From: Aliirhizobium wenxiniae
GTDB taxonomy: Bacteria; Pseudomonadota; Alphaproteobacteria; Rhizobiales; Rhizobiaceae
Direction: 5' to 3'
Length of the DNA: 64,000 bases
Assembly: GCF_014201355.1 (NCBI RefSeq)
Contig: NZ_JACHEG010000002.1
Location: forward strand, 124,001 to 188,000
Positions within the stretch are counted from its first letter, which is position 1. Every line of letters begins with the position of its first letter. The translations under genes were made by a program, and so were the position numbers. Below the pieces are notes generated by a model. The model saw only the letters and a program-made list of their open reading frames with translations, did no database searches and was not told the DNA's origin. Below are positions 36,914-45,185 of the stretch, piece by piece.

Positions 36914-38668
36914 ATGGCGAAGACACTTTACGGGGCTGTGGTCATCAGCCTGTTATCGATTTCGTCCGCACCTGCGCAGCAGGCCTCCGACACGACCGCC
37001 CCCGAAGGCGCGACCGGCAAGACAAGCGCCAGCCGAGTGGAGGCAACCGGTTTCATGGTTGCCGCCGCCAATCCACTTGCCGCACAAGCTGGTCGTGAAA
37101 TTCTCGCCAACGGCGGCAATGCCATCGATGCGATGGTGGCGGTGCAAGCCGTTCTCGGCCTTGTCGAGCCGCAGAGTTCGGGCCTAGGCGGGGGCGCCTT
37201 CCTCGTCTATTACGATGCAAGTGCGAAACGGCTGACGACATTCGACGCCCGCGAAACTGCGCCGATGGAAGCGACGCCGAAGCTTTTCCTCGACGATGCA
37301 GGTCAACCGCTCAAGTTCATGGACGCAGTTGTCGGCGGCCGTTCGGTCGGCACGCCCGGCACGGTGCGACTGCTGGAGGATGTTCAGATACGTTATGGCC
37401 AGCAGAGCTGGCCGGCCCTCTGGAAACCCGCAGCCAAGCTGGCCCGTGACGGCTTTGCGGTATCCCCTCGCCTCGCTTCAATGATAGCGGCAGAAGGCGA
37501 CGCGCTAAAACGATATGACGGTGCCCGGAACTACTTTTTCGATCAGTCCGGCGCCCCACTCAAGGCCGGGCACATTCTCAAGAATCCCGAATATGCGAAA
37601 ACCATCGAAGCGATCGCCACAGGAGGCGCCGACGCCTTCTATCGCGGCCCGATCGCGGAGGATATCGTCAAGACGGTGCGCGGCGCCCGCGACAATCCCG
37701 GCGTGCTTTCACCAATCGACCTTGCCACCTATCACATCAAGGAACGGGAGCCGGTTTGCTTTGCCTATCGCGCTCTCGATATCTGCGGCATGGGACCGCC
37801 ATCTTCGGGCGGGATTGCGATCGGTCAGATGTTGGGCGTAGCAGAGAATTTCGACCTCAAGGCGCTCGGGCCAGAGAATGTCGAAAGCTGGCGGATCATT
37901 GGTGATGCACAGCGTCTCGCCTTTGCAGATCGCGAGCGTTACGTCGCGGACACGGATTTCCAGCCGCTGCCGATCAAGGGGCTCCTGGAAAAGACCTATC
38001 TCGGCGAACGGGCAAAACTGCTAGACGGTGACAAGGCGCTTGCAAAGGACGCGGTGAAGGCGGGGGTGCCCGAATGGGACCATGCCATGCTTCTTGGTCG
38101 GGATGCCGCGATAGAACTGCCATCCACCAGCCATTTCGTCATCGTCGACAAGCAAGGCAATGTCGTCTCCATGACGACCACGATCGAAAACGGTTTTGGG
38201 TCGCGCCTCATGACGCACGGCTTTCTGCTCAACAACGAGCTGACCGATTTTTCCTTCAAGACCCATGACGGCGCCTTCGCAATCGCCAACCGCGTCGAGC
38301 CGGGCAAACGGCCGCGCTCTTCAATGGCTCCGACGATCGTGATGAAGGACGACAAGCCGCTACTCGCACTAGGCTCTCCGGGTGGCAGCCAGATCATCGG
38401 CTATGTGGCGCAGGCGCTGATCGCCTATATCGACTGGGGCATGCCGGTGGAACAGATCGTCGCCCAGCCGCATCTGATCAACCGTTTCGGCACTTATGAT
38501 ATCGAAGCGGGCACGACAGCCGAGAAATTCGGCGAGCCACTGAAGGCGCTCGGCTACGAGGTGAAACCCGTCGAGATGACATCCGGTCTGCATGCCATCG
38601 AGATCACCGGAAACGGACTTGTCGGTAGTGCCGATCCCCGTCGCGAGGGCGTTGCTCTCGGCGAATAA
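36914..38668 (+). CDS. ggt: Gamma-glutamyltranspeptidase
   Basis: Periplasmic enzyme that cleaves gamma-glutamyl bonds (glutathione) and self-processes into two subunits. Signal peptide MAKTLYGAVVISLLSISSAPAQ begins at the ATG at 36914, preceded by a purine-rich GAGAGAGTGGG; the frame opens earlier without support. Large subunit: NGGNAIDAMVAVQAVLGLVEPQSSGLGGG. The nucleophile threonine starts the small subunit in TSHFVIVD (relatives have TTHxSVVD). Further substrate motifs are RPRSSMAPTIV and GSPGGSQII. About 585 residues, normal length. A P450 gene follows after 55 bp, apparently independent. Confidence 0.93.
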   Translation: MAKTLYGAVVISLLSISSAPAQQASDTTAPEGATGKTSASRVEATGFMVAAANPLAAQAGREILANGGNAIDAMVAVQAVLGLVEPQSSGLGGGAFLVYYDASAKRLTTFDARETAPMEATPKLFLDDAGQPLKFMDAVVGGRSVGTPGTVRLLEDVQIRYGQQSWPALWKPAAKLARDGFAVSPRLASMIAAEGDALKRYDGARNYFFDQSGAPLKAGHILKNPEYAKTIEAIATGGADAFYRGPIAEDIVKTVRGARDNPGVLSPIDLATYHIKEREPVCFAYRALDICGMGPPSSGGIAIGQMLGVAENFDLKALGPENVESWRIIGDAQRLAFADRERYVADTDFQPLPIKGLLEKTYLGERAKLLDGDKALAKDAVKAGVPEWDHAMLLGRDAAIELPSTSHFVIVDKQGNVVSMTTTIENGFGSRLMTHGFLLNNELTDFSFKTHDGAFAIANRVEPGKRPRSSMAPTIVMKDDKPLLALGSPGGSQIIGYVAQALIAYIDWGMPVEQIVAQPHLINRFGTYDIEAGTTAEKFGEPLKALGYEVKPVEMTSGLHAIEITGNGLVGSADPRREGVALGE

Positions 38669-38723
38669 CTGCAACCGGCTTTCCCGATTGCGCAGCGCCA
38701 AAACTTTGCGCTACGCATCGGGA

Positions 38724-39971
38724 ATGACATCGCTCCCTGATTTTCTCCGTATTGATCCTACCACCCGACATATTTCGCTCGAAGGCCGCAATCCGGCTTT
38801 CTACAGCGATCCGAACTACGTCTATGCCGCGCTGCATAAGCATTGTCCCACCTTCTATTGGGAGGAGCAGCGGCAATGGTTCTTTACCGGCTATGACCAT
38901 GTGAACGCGCTGCTGCGTGACAGGCGCTTCGGGCGCCAGATCCTGCACGTGGCAAGCCGCGAAGAACTCGACTTGCCGGAGCCACAGGCGCATCTCGCCA
39001 ATTTCGACCTAGCCGAGCGTCATTCACTGCTCGAAATCGAGCCGCCGGAACACACGCGACTTCGCACGCTCATCAACCGCGCCTTCGTATCCCGCCATAT
39101 CGAAAAGCTGAGGCCGGAGATTGCCGATCTCGCGGAAAGACTGATCGACGGTTTCGAGAAGGATGGAAAGACCGAGCTGCTTTCCTCCTTCGCCGACATC
39201 ATTCCGGTAACGATGATCGCACGAATGATCGGCATTCCCGATGAGATGGGGCCACAGCTGCTGAAATGGAGCCATGCCTATGTCGGCATGTATATGTTCA
39301 AGCGATCGAGAGAGGACGAATACGCAGCCGACCGGGCGGCGAAGGAATTCGCCGATTACGTCAAGACGCTGATCGCCGAGCGCCGCAGGACACCTGCCGA
39401 GGACCTGCTCAGCCACATGATCCATACCGAGCATAAGGGCCAGCACCTTACCGACGACGAGCTGGTATCGACGACAATCGTGCTACTCAATGCCGGCCAC
39501 GAGGCGACCGTGCATCAGATCGGCAATTCGGTTCGGGTCATTCTCGAGAGCGGCCTCTCGCCGGCCGAGCTTTTTCGAGACGAGGCAGCCACGGAACGGA
39601 CGGTGGAAGAAACGCTGCGCATCTGCGCGCCCGTCCATATCTTTCAGCGCTGGGCCCTGGAAGACGTGGAGGTCGATGGCGTCAGCCTGCAGCGCGGAAA
39701 CAAGGTTAGCCTGATCCTGGCGGCCGCCAATCTCGACCCAAAGGTGTTTTCCGATCCTCTCACCTTCAAGCCGGAACGAAGGGAAGCTCAGAACCTCTCA
39801 TTCGGAGCGGGCATCCACTTCTGCATCGGTGCGCCGCTGGCACGGCTGGAACTCAATACGGTTTTACCGATCCTGTTTCGACGGCTGCCCGACTTGAGAC
39901 TGCGGGCCAAACCCACCGTCAAAGATATCTATCATTTCCATGGCTTGGAGCGGCTCGATCTCGTTTGGTGA
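38724..39971 (+). CDS. Cytochrome P450
   Basis: 415-residue soluble bacterial P450 monooxygenase. The haem thiolate is about C367 in FGAGIHFCIGAP. The I-helix reads LLNAGHEAT, so the usual AGxxT pair becomes AGHEAT, as in CYP families of rhizobia. The K-helix ExxR is EETLRI. I chose the ATG at 38724 because the extra 44 codons before it overlap the ggt 3' end and look like shadow. No ferredoxin or reductase gene is adjacent, so its electron donor and substrate are unknown. Confidence 0.9.
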   Translation: MTSLPDFLRIDPTTRHISLEGRNPAFYSDPNYVYAALHKHCPTFYWEEQRQWFFTGYDHVNALLRDRRFGRQILHVASREELDLPEPQAHLANFDLAERHSLLEIEPPEHTRLRTLINRAFVSRHIEKLRPEIADLAERLIDGFEKDGKTELLSSFADIIPVTMIARMIGIPDEMGPQLLKWSHAYVGMYMFKRSREDEYAADRAAKEFADYVKTLIAERRRTPAEDLLSHMIHTEHKGQHLTDDELVSTTIVLLNAGHEATVHQIGNSVRVILESGLSPAELFRDEAATERTVEETLRICAPVHIFQRWALEDVEVDGVSLQRGNKVSLILAAANLDPKVFSDPLTFKPERREAQNLSFGAGIHFCIGAPLARLELNTVLPILFRRLPDLRLRAKPTVKDIYHFHGLERLDLVW

Positions 39972-40085
39972 TGCAAAATCAGGCATCGAGCGACAGTACG
40001 CCACATCGAAAACACATGGCTCTTATGCAATCTGTTCGATTGTTTAGCGGAAACAGTACCTTATAGTACGGCTGAGGGAGGATCG

Positions 40086-40523
40086 TTGAACAGGACCCCT
40101 TCCGTGACCAAGCGCAAGACCGCCATTCTCCTGCACAAGAGCCTCCACGGCAACCGTTTGGCACAGGTTGCACTGATTGTGCTTCTCTGGCTTGCCGGTG
40201 AAGCCGTATCGCGCAGTACTGGCCTGCCGATCCCCGGCAGCGTGCTTGGCCTGTTTGCACTCCTCTATCTGCTGATCACCGGCACGATCCGTCTTTCCAC
40301 GATGCGGCGCGGTGCCAATGTCCTGCTGGCGGACATGTTGCTCTTCTTCGTGCCCGCCGTTCTTGCCGTCCTCGACCACTCCGAATTTCTCGGCCTTGTC
40401 GGGCTGAAGGTTCTTGCGGTCATCTTTGCTGGCACGCTGATGGTCATGTGCATGACCGCATTGGCGGTCGATGTCGGCTACCGGTTGATGCTCCGTATGG
40501 AGAGCAAACATGCCGTCTCTTGA
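40086..40523 (+). CDS. CidA/LrgA family membrane protein
   Basis: 145-residue inner-membrane protein with four hydrophobic segments and the family motif LPIPGSVLGLFALLYLL. Holin-like family tied to control of murein hydrolases in Staphylococcus and to pyruvate uptake in Bacillus (PftA/B); the function in rhizobia is unproven. Starts at TTG (40086) with a strong GAGGGAGGA six bases upstream. The last 14 bases overlap the LrgB-family gene, so the two are co-translated partners. Confidence 0.88.
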   Translation: MNRTPSVTKRKTAILLHKSLHGNRLAQVALIVLLWLAGEAVSRSTGLPIPGSVLGLFALLYLLITGTIRLSTMRRGANVLLADMLLFFVPAVLAVLDHSEFLGLVGLKVLAVIFAGTLMVMCMTALAVDVGYRLMLRMESKHAVS

Positions 40524-41208
40524 GACGATCCTGATCACCGTCTTCTGGTCGGCAGCAACGATCGCGATCTATCTTCTGTCCAAACGAACCTATCGTCGCT
40601 GGCCGGCAATCTGGTCGTCACCGCTGGTTTTGACACCGGTCCTGCTCGCGGCACTGGCGCTGTCGCTGCACACGACCTATAGCGAATATATCGGCGCCAC
40701 CCGCTGGCTGATGGCCATTCTCGGCCCGGTGACCGTCGCCTTCGCAATCCCGATCTACGAGCAGCGGGCGATGATCATGCGCTATTGGCCCGTGCTGGCA
40801 TTCGGCATCGTGGTCGGCAGCGGCACCGCAATCCTTACCGCCTGGGCCCTGGCGAGCCTGCTTTCCATTGACGGCATGCTTCGCCTCAGCCTGCTTCCCC
40901 GCTCGGTCAGCTCACCGTTTGCCATGGCGATTTCGGAAAAGGTTGGCGGCGTGCCGGACCTGACGGCATTGTTCGTCGTCATAACCGGCGTGGCAGGCGC
41001 TGCATTGGGTGAGAAGCTGTTACGGATCCTGCCGCTGAAATCCTCGCTTGCGCGAGGGGCGCTGTTCGGCATGGGAGCCCATGGCGCAGGTGTGGCCAAG
41101 GCCAACCAGATCGGCGCCGAGGAAGGCTCGGTCGCCGGACTGGTGATGGTGCTGGTCGGTCTCGTCAACGTGCTTGCAGCACCGATCCTCGCCTATATCC
41201 TGCGTTAG
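40510..41208 (+). CDS. CidB/LrgB family membrane protein
   Basis: 232-residue inner-membrane partner of the CidA/LrgA-like protein. About six to seven transmembrane helices, with the family hallmarks LLPRSVSSPFAMAISEKVGGVPDLTA and GMGAHGAGVAKANQIGAEEGS. Overlaps its partner by 14 bp. The stop codon overlaps the convergent short-chain dehydrogenase stop by 4 bases (TTAG shared). Confidence 0.9.
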   Translation: MPSLETILITVFWSAATIAIYLLSKRTYRRWPAIWSSPLVLTPVLLAALALSLHTTYSEYIGATRWLMAILGPVTVAFAIPIYEQRAMIMRYWPVLAFGIVVGSGTAILTAWALASLLSIDGMLRLSLLPRSVSSPFAMAISEKVGGVPDLTALFVVITGVAGAALGEKLLRILPLKSSLARGALFGMGAHGAGVAKANQIGAEEGSVAGLVMVLVGLVNVLAAPILAYILR

Positions 41209-42002
41209 CTCGAAACGCCGTAACGAGCTGCCGGCTTGCGCAGCGACAGATGCGGGCCGAGAGCACCGCGGGCGGCGAGATAGGCATTCCAGATGCCATC
41301 ATCCGACAGGGCCGGTATCGTTACAATCTCGCCCTGATCGAAGCCGGCCAAGGCTGCATCCACCAGATCGGTCACATCCATCACCTTTTCCGGATCCAGA
41401 CCGTCGAAGGAACGCCCGACACGATCGAAAATCTCGGTGCGTGTCAGGCCCGGCAAAACGGCCTGAATGCGGACGTTCTTGTCCTTGAGTTCGGCGGCAA
41501 GGGATTCGGTCAGGCTCAGCACAAACGCCTTTGTCGCGCTGTAGGTGCCGTTGAACATCTGCGGGGCGAGAGCCACGACGGACGCCGTGTTGATGATCGC
41601 CCCTGCCCGGCGCCTGGCGAATGTCTGTGCGGCAGCGACGGCAAGGCGATTAGCGGCCGTGACGTTGAGCGCCACCATCGTGTCCAGATAGTCGACATCG
41701 CTTTCAAGCAATGACGTGACAGGTCCGATGCCGGCATTGTTGACGAAAAGCGTGATGGCCTCATCCGTCCTGAGCCTGTCCTCGACCTTGAGGACGTCGG
41801 CGCGATCAGCGAGATCGGCACGCAGCACATCGGCCTTGATACCGTGAGCGGTTGCCAGCTTGCCCGCCAGTTCGCCGAGGCGACCGGCATCACGCGCAAC
41901 AAGGATAAGATCGTATCCGCGGCGGGCAAGCCGGTCGGCATAGGTGGCGCCGATCCCCGAAGATGCGCCGGTTACGAGTGCAGTTCCAAGTCTGGATGTC
42001 AT
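41205..42002 (-). CDS. Short-chain dehydrogenase/reductase
   Basis: 265 residues from the ATG at 42002, which has AGGAG seven bases upstream; the frame opens 14 codons earlier without support. NAD(P) site TGASSGIG, structural NNAGIG, catalytic TASVV...YSATK. Classical SDR of unknown substrate. Divergent from a MarR gene, with a perfect palindrome (42039-42050) 37 bases upstream of its start, so the MarR protein probably represses it. No signal peptide. Confidence 0.88.
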   Translation of the reverse strand: MTSRLGTALVTGASSGIGATYADRLARRGYDLILVARDAGRLGELAGKLATAHGIKADVLRADLADRADVLKVEDRLRTDEAITLFVNNAGIGPVTSLLESDVDYLDTMVALNVTAANRLAVAAAQTFARRRAGAIINTASVVALAPQMFNGTYSATKAFVLSLTESLAAELKDKNVRIQAVLPGLTRTEIFDRVGRSFDGLDPEKVMDVTDLVDAALAGFDQGEIVTIPALSDDGIWNAYLAARGALGPHLSLRKPAARYGVSS

Positions 42003-42038
42003 GACAATTCTCCTGTTTCCATGATGGCTGGAATTTAC

Positions 42039-42050
42039 TGGCATATGCCA
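42039..42050. promoter_or_regulatory. Palindromic operator TGGCATATGCCA
   Basis: Perfect 12-bp palindrome in the 166-bp gap between the divergent SDR and MarR genes, 37 bases from the SDR start; a fitting site for the adjacent MarR dimer. Confidence 0.5.
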
Positions 42051-42168
42051 CTATATTTGAGCGAGAATTTTGCGAGTGCAAGTGGGTAGATGATTTTTTT
42101 GGAGCGGCAGCCCGGAATGGGACGTCTCAAGCGTTGCCTGAGCCGGCAAGGTCGGGAATGATCGGAAC

Positions 42169-42642
42169 ATGGAAAAGCAGGAAGAGAATATCTGGGCGCA
42201 TTGCAGCAGCAGTTCCGTCCGCCGGGCATCGCGCCAGCTCGGGCAACTCTATGACGATGCGATGGGACTGAGTGACCTGCGCGGCACGCAGTTCTCACTA
42301 TTGACCCAGATCGGTTATTTGCAGGAACCGACCCAAAAGGAACTGGCAAAGGCGATGGTCATGGATCTTTCGGCGCTCGGTCATACGCTGAAGCCGCTGA
42401 TCCGTGACGATCTGGTGGAACTTGTGCCGGACGAAAAGGATCGCCGCGCCAAGCGCGTGCGATTGACACCAACAGGCCGCGCGAGACAATTGGAACTGGT
42501 GGCGAACTGGCAAGAGGCGCAAAGACGTTTCGATGCCGTGCTGGGTGCGGAAAAATCAGCGGAGCTTCGTCGGACACTTGCCTTCATCGCTTCGGAAAAC
42601 TTTGCCGAAGCCTTTGCTGCCGCGGGAAAGAAGGGCGACTGA
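42169..42642 (+). CDS. MarR-family transcriptional regulator
   Basis: 157-residue winged-helix repressor. The recognition region TQKELAKAMVMDLSALGHTLKPLIRDDLVEL and the wing PDEKDRRAKRVRLTPTGRARQ are typical. It stands divergent from the SDR gene, the standard set-up for a MarR protein controlling its neighbour and itself through a palindrome in between. The ligand is unknown. One cysteine only (about residue 9), so redox sensing is not obvious. Confidence 0.9.
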   Translation: MEKQEENIWAHCSSSSVRRASRQLGQLYDDAMGLSDLRGTQFSLLTQIGYLQEPTQKELAKAMVMDLSALGHTLKPLIRDDLVELVPDEKDRRAKRVRLTPTGRARQLELVANWQEAQRRFDAVLGAEKSAELRRTLAFIASENFAEAFAAAGKKGD

Positions 42643-42667
42643 GCGTCGCCCCAAGGTCTTCGGAGTG

Positions 42668-42907
42668 TTACAGCCAGCTGCGTCCATCGGCACCGGCCTG
42701 GCAGCCGTAAGGCGGCAGAACATTGCCGAATGTGACATGCAGCCTGTCGCAGCCCCATTTGCGCAACGGCGTCGGGAGGCGGCTGTTAATCTCGATGCCG
42801 ACTTCATCATAGGGGCTGTCGGTATTGCTGACATAACGGTACCAGCGGAAGCCGATCACGACCGAGATGGCGATGACGACGGTCAGGAGAAGTCTCAGAA
42901 TGCGCAT
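42668..42907 (-). CDS. Hypothetical protein with N-terminal membrane segment
   Basis: 79 residues. MRILRLLLTVVIAISVVIGFRWY forms a signal anchor or uncleaved signal; the rest is soluble with two cysteines (GCDRLHV, PYGCQAG) that could pair in the periplasm. No family recognised. Convergent with the MarR gene, 25 bp apart. The ribosome site is weak, but composition and codon choice look genuine. Confidence 0.6.
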   Translation of the reverse strand: MRILRLLLTVVIAISVVIGFRWYRYVSNTDSPYDEVGIEINSRLPTPLRKWGCDRLHVTFGNVLPPYGCQAGADGRSWL

Positions 42908-43011
42908 TGCGATGTCCGGGTTATTATCGATCCCGGATGTCTATCGCGATCGATAACGGCTCGAAACCCTCGATACAGGCTTTCCCCAATTCACGCCGGA
43001 ACGCGATAATT

Positions 43012-43356
43012 CTAAAGCCGGATGACATAGTCCTTGCGAGTCGTTTCAACGACTTGCCAGGTTCCCTTGAAGCCGGGTCTGAGCACCATGCGGTCGCCGG
43101 CGCGAAGGTGAACCGGTTTGCCGCCCTCCTCCGTCACGATGGAATGGCCAGAGAGGATGTGGAAATATTCCCATTCCTCATAAACGATCCGCCACGTTCC
43201 CGGCGTTGCCTCCCAGACGCCCGCATAGATGCCGCCGTCGGCCTCCTCGACATTCCAGGTGCGAAATTGAGGATCCCCTTCGATGAGGCGATCGGGCGCC
43301 GGGGCGCCTTCCTCCGGCTTGATCGTTGCAAGATCGAATGTCGTCCAGGCCTGCAT
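43012..43356 (-). CDS. Cupin-domain protein (DUF861/EutQ-like)
   Basis: 114-residue single-domain cupin. Core motif with GDRMVLRPGFKGTWQVVE and a preceding EEWEYFHILSGH. The ATG at 43356 has AAGGAG five bases upstream; the GTG two codons earlier is less likely. Small cupins of this type are often sugar or ureidoglycolate-binding or of unknown role. No operon partner; the bdcR gene ends 49 bp upstream on the same strand, so co-transcription after bdcR is possible. Confidence 0.8.
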   Translation of the reverse strand: MQAWTTFDLATIKPEEGAPAPDRLIEGDPQFRTWNVEEADGGIYAGVWEATPGTWRIVYEEWEYFHILSGHSIVTEEGGKPVHLRAGDRMVLRPGFKGTWQVVETTRKDYVIRL

Positions 43357-43404
43357 CGTCACTCCTTGTTGCCGTCCTCATTTGTACTCTTGCGCGACCA
43401 GCGG

Positions 43405-44016
43405 TCAGGCGGCACTTTCCAGCTGGCTTTTGAGACCTTCCGCAGCGATCGCGGCCATGACACGCAAGCGCGCTGTCGGCATGCCATTGCGGGCACTGGC
43501 CGACAGGCCGGCAAGAGACATCATCACATAGTCGGAGGCAAGATCAGCATTGTCTTTGTCGAGGCCCGAAATCCTCTGATGGATATAGGATCGGCTCGCC
43601 TCCATACGTTCGCGCGCCTTTTCGCCAGCCGCCGAATCCGCAGTGCCCCTCGCCGCCTCGATCACCATGCAGCCACAGGCGTCTCCGCTGGCATAGGCAT
43701 CCGCAGCGTAACGCAGGAGCCTTGCCACACCATCGGAAAGCGACGTGCCCGGCGCGAGTGCCGTATCGACATCCAGCCCCTCGGTCTTTTCATAGCGCTG
43801 CAGCGCTTCGTAAAAGAGTTCGAGCTTGCTGCCGAAAGCCGCATAAAAGCTTGGAGGATTGATGCCGAGCGCCTGCGTCAGGTCGGCGACGCTCAGAGCA
43901 TCATATCCCTTCGCATGTAACAAGGCCTGGGCCTTGGTCAGCGCCTCTTCACGATCGAATGCGCGAGGCCTTCCGCGTCTCGTCGCTGGTTGCGCTTTTA
44001 TTTTTGTATCGGTCAC
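43405..44016 (-). CDS. bdcR: TetR-family regulator, BdcR-like
   Basis: 203 residues from a GTG at 44016 with AAGGA eight bases upstream; a GTG at 44061 also opens the frame but would place coding sequence over the likely operator. N-terminal HTH: GRPRAFDREEALTKAQALL...LSVADLTQALGINPPSFYAAFGSK. The ligand domain has CGCMV. It is divergent from an almost unmistakable bdcA; in E. coli bdcA is likewise controlled by the neighbouring TetR protein BdcR. It probably represses bdcA and itself. Confidence 0.82.
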   Translation of the reverse strand: MTDTKIKAQPATRRGRPRAFDREEALTKAQALLHAKGYDALSVADLTQALGINPPSFYAAFGSKLELFYEALQRYEKTEGLDVDTALAPGTSLSDGVARLLRYAADAYASGDACGCMVIEAARGTADSAAGEKARERMEASRSYIHQRISGLDKDNADLASDYVMMSLAGLSASARNGMPTARLRVMAAIAAEGLKSQLESAA

Positions 44017-44051
44017 TACAAAATCCTTGACGTCGTCAATCTGCAGATTTA

Positions 44052-44072
44052 TGTAATGCACACTACATTAAA
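44052..44072. promoter_or_regulatory. Operator candidate between bdcR and bdcA
   Basis: Imperfect inverted repeat TGTAATG-N7-CATTAAA (6 of 7 arm positions pair) in the 84-bp gap between the GTG of bdcR and the ATG of bdcA. Confidence 0.45.
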
Positions 44073-44100
44073 TCTCAAGCCTGATGCAGGGAGAATGACA

Positions 44101-44814
44101 ATGACAGACTTCCATGGAAAAAAAGTACTGGTTCTTGGCGGCAGCCGCGGTATCGGCGCCGCAATCGTCCGCCGCTTCGCAAATGACGGCGCCAACGTGA
44201 CGTTCACCTATGCCGGCTCAAAGGACGCGGCCGATGCTCTTGCGACAACAACCGGCGCAGAAGCAGTTAAATCGGACGCGAGCGATCGCGGCCAGACGAT
44301 CGCAACGGTCAAGGCTGCAGGGCCGATCGATGTTCTCGTCGTCAATGCCGGCACGCTTGTGCTCGGCGACCCGCTCGAAACCGATCCCGATGCAGTCGAC
44401 CGGATGATCGACATCAATGTGCGCGCGCCCTACCACGCCTCGGTGGAAGCAGCCCGCCTTATGCCGGAAGGCGGCCGCATCGTCATCATCGGCTCGGTGA
44501 ACGGTGACCGGATGCCGTTTGCCGGCGGTGCTGCCTATGCGCTTACCAAATCTGCGGTTCAGGGCATGGCGCGCGGTCTCGCCCGCGATTTCGGCCCGCG
44601 CAACATTACCGTCAACGTGATCCAGCCCGGCCCGATCGATACCGACATGAACCCGGCCGATGGCCCGATGAAGGACACGATGCACGGTTTCATGGCGCTG
44701 AAACGTCACGGTCGGCCGGAAGAAATTGCAGGCCTCGCCGCCTATCTTGCCGGCCCGGAAGCAGGCTTCATCACCGGCGCAATGCACACGATCGACGGCG
44801 GCATGGGAGCCTGA
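44101..44814 (+). CDS. bdcA: SDR-family protein BdcA (c-di-GMP-binding biofilm dispersal protein)
   Basis: 237 residues, very close to E. coli BdcA (YjgI) as I recall it: VLGGSRGIGAAIVRRF, NVTFTYAGSKDAAD, APYHASVEAARLMPEGG, IIGSVNGDRMPFAG, RGLARDFGPRNITVNV, QPGPIDTDMNPADGPM, AGFITGAMHTIDG. The cofactor site GGSRGIG and Y-x-x-x-K (YALTK) are present. In E. coli it binds c-di-GMP and promotes biofilm dispersal. The ATG at 44101 has GGGAG eight bases upstream; the ATG at 44095 is too close to it. Divergent from bdcR. Confidence 0.9.
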   Translation: MTDFHGKKVLVLGGSRGIGAAIVRRFANDGANVTFTYAGSKDAADALATTTGAEAVKSDASDRGQTIATVKAAGPIDVLVVNAGTLVLGDPLETDPDAVDRMIDINVRAPYHASVEAARLMPEGGRIVIIGSVNGDRMPFAGGAAYALTKSAVQGMARGLARDFGPRNITVNVIQPGPIDTDMNPADGPMKDTMHGFMALKRHGRPEEIAGLAAYLAGPEAGFITGAMHTIDGGMGA

Positions 44815-44959
44815 TCCGGCTCCTGATCTTCAACGATAACAGGGCGTTCTGCGATCCGGTAACACTCCGCCAGACTTGTCTTCTCGAAAAAATGAACACG
44901 GCCCGGATGCAATTATGGCAATAATCGGCTATAGCGCTTCGCCATGGACAGCCGATTGC

Positions 44960-45127
44960 GTGTGTCCGGCCTGATTGTCCGATCGAAATCGGCAAGGACA
45001 TCGGACCGGACGTTCCACCTTCAAGGTCGAGAGACGACCGCGCCCCGACGAAAGTCGGGAGCGCCTGTACACGCTATCCCCTCTATTCATAGCCTGCTGC
45101 CGTCCCCGACCTGGGGCGGCATTTTTT
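44960..45127 (+). ncRNA. Structured RNA leader (possible riboswitch or sRNA) before the TerC-family gene
   Basis: The 371-base gap 44815-45185 holds a dense run of hairpins on the plus strand. A long-range helix GTCCGG (44964-44969) / CCGGAC (45006-45011) encloses TTG-CCGAT / ATCGG-CAA closed by a CGAA loop. Next is GGTCG-AGAGA-CGACC (45026-45040 region). Then a 10-bp stem 45040-45064 capped by a GAAA tetraloop, with one bulge. Last is an intrinsic terminator at 45098-45127. Terminator-ended leaders before TerC genes are usually yybP-ykoY manganese riboswitches, but I do not find that class's GGGGAGUA signature. It may be a divergent member, another class, or a free-standing sRNA. Confidence 0.55.
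45098..45127 (+). terminator. Intrinsic terminator just before the TerC-family gene
   Basis: TGCCG-(T)-CCCC / GGGG-CGGCA stem with loop GACCT, then six T. It ends 58 bases before the probable start codon, so it can act as an attenuator. Confidence 0.8.
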
Positions 45128-45185
45128 GTTTTCCCTTTCAATCACAGAAGGATTGGCCACCAGAAACGGTGTGCCGCTTGTCATC

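Noticed and set aside
42668..42907. Treating the 79-residue protein as part of a toxin-antitoxin pair
   Set aside because: No partner gene; the MarR gene is convergent and belongs with the SDR.
44880..45127. A classical yybP-ykoY manganese riboswitch
   Set aside because: Gene context and terminator fit, but I could not find the conserved GGGGAGUA loop, so I report only an unclassified structured leader.
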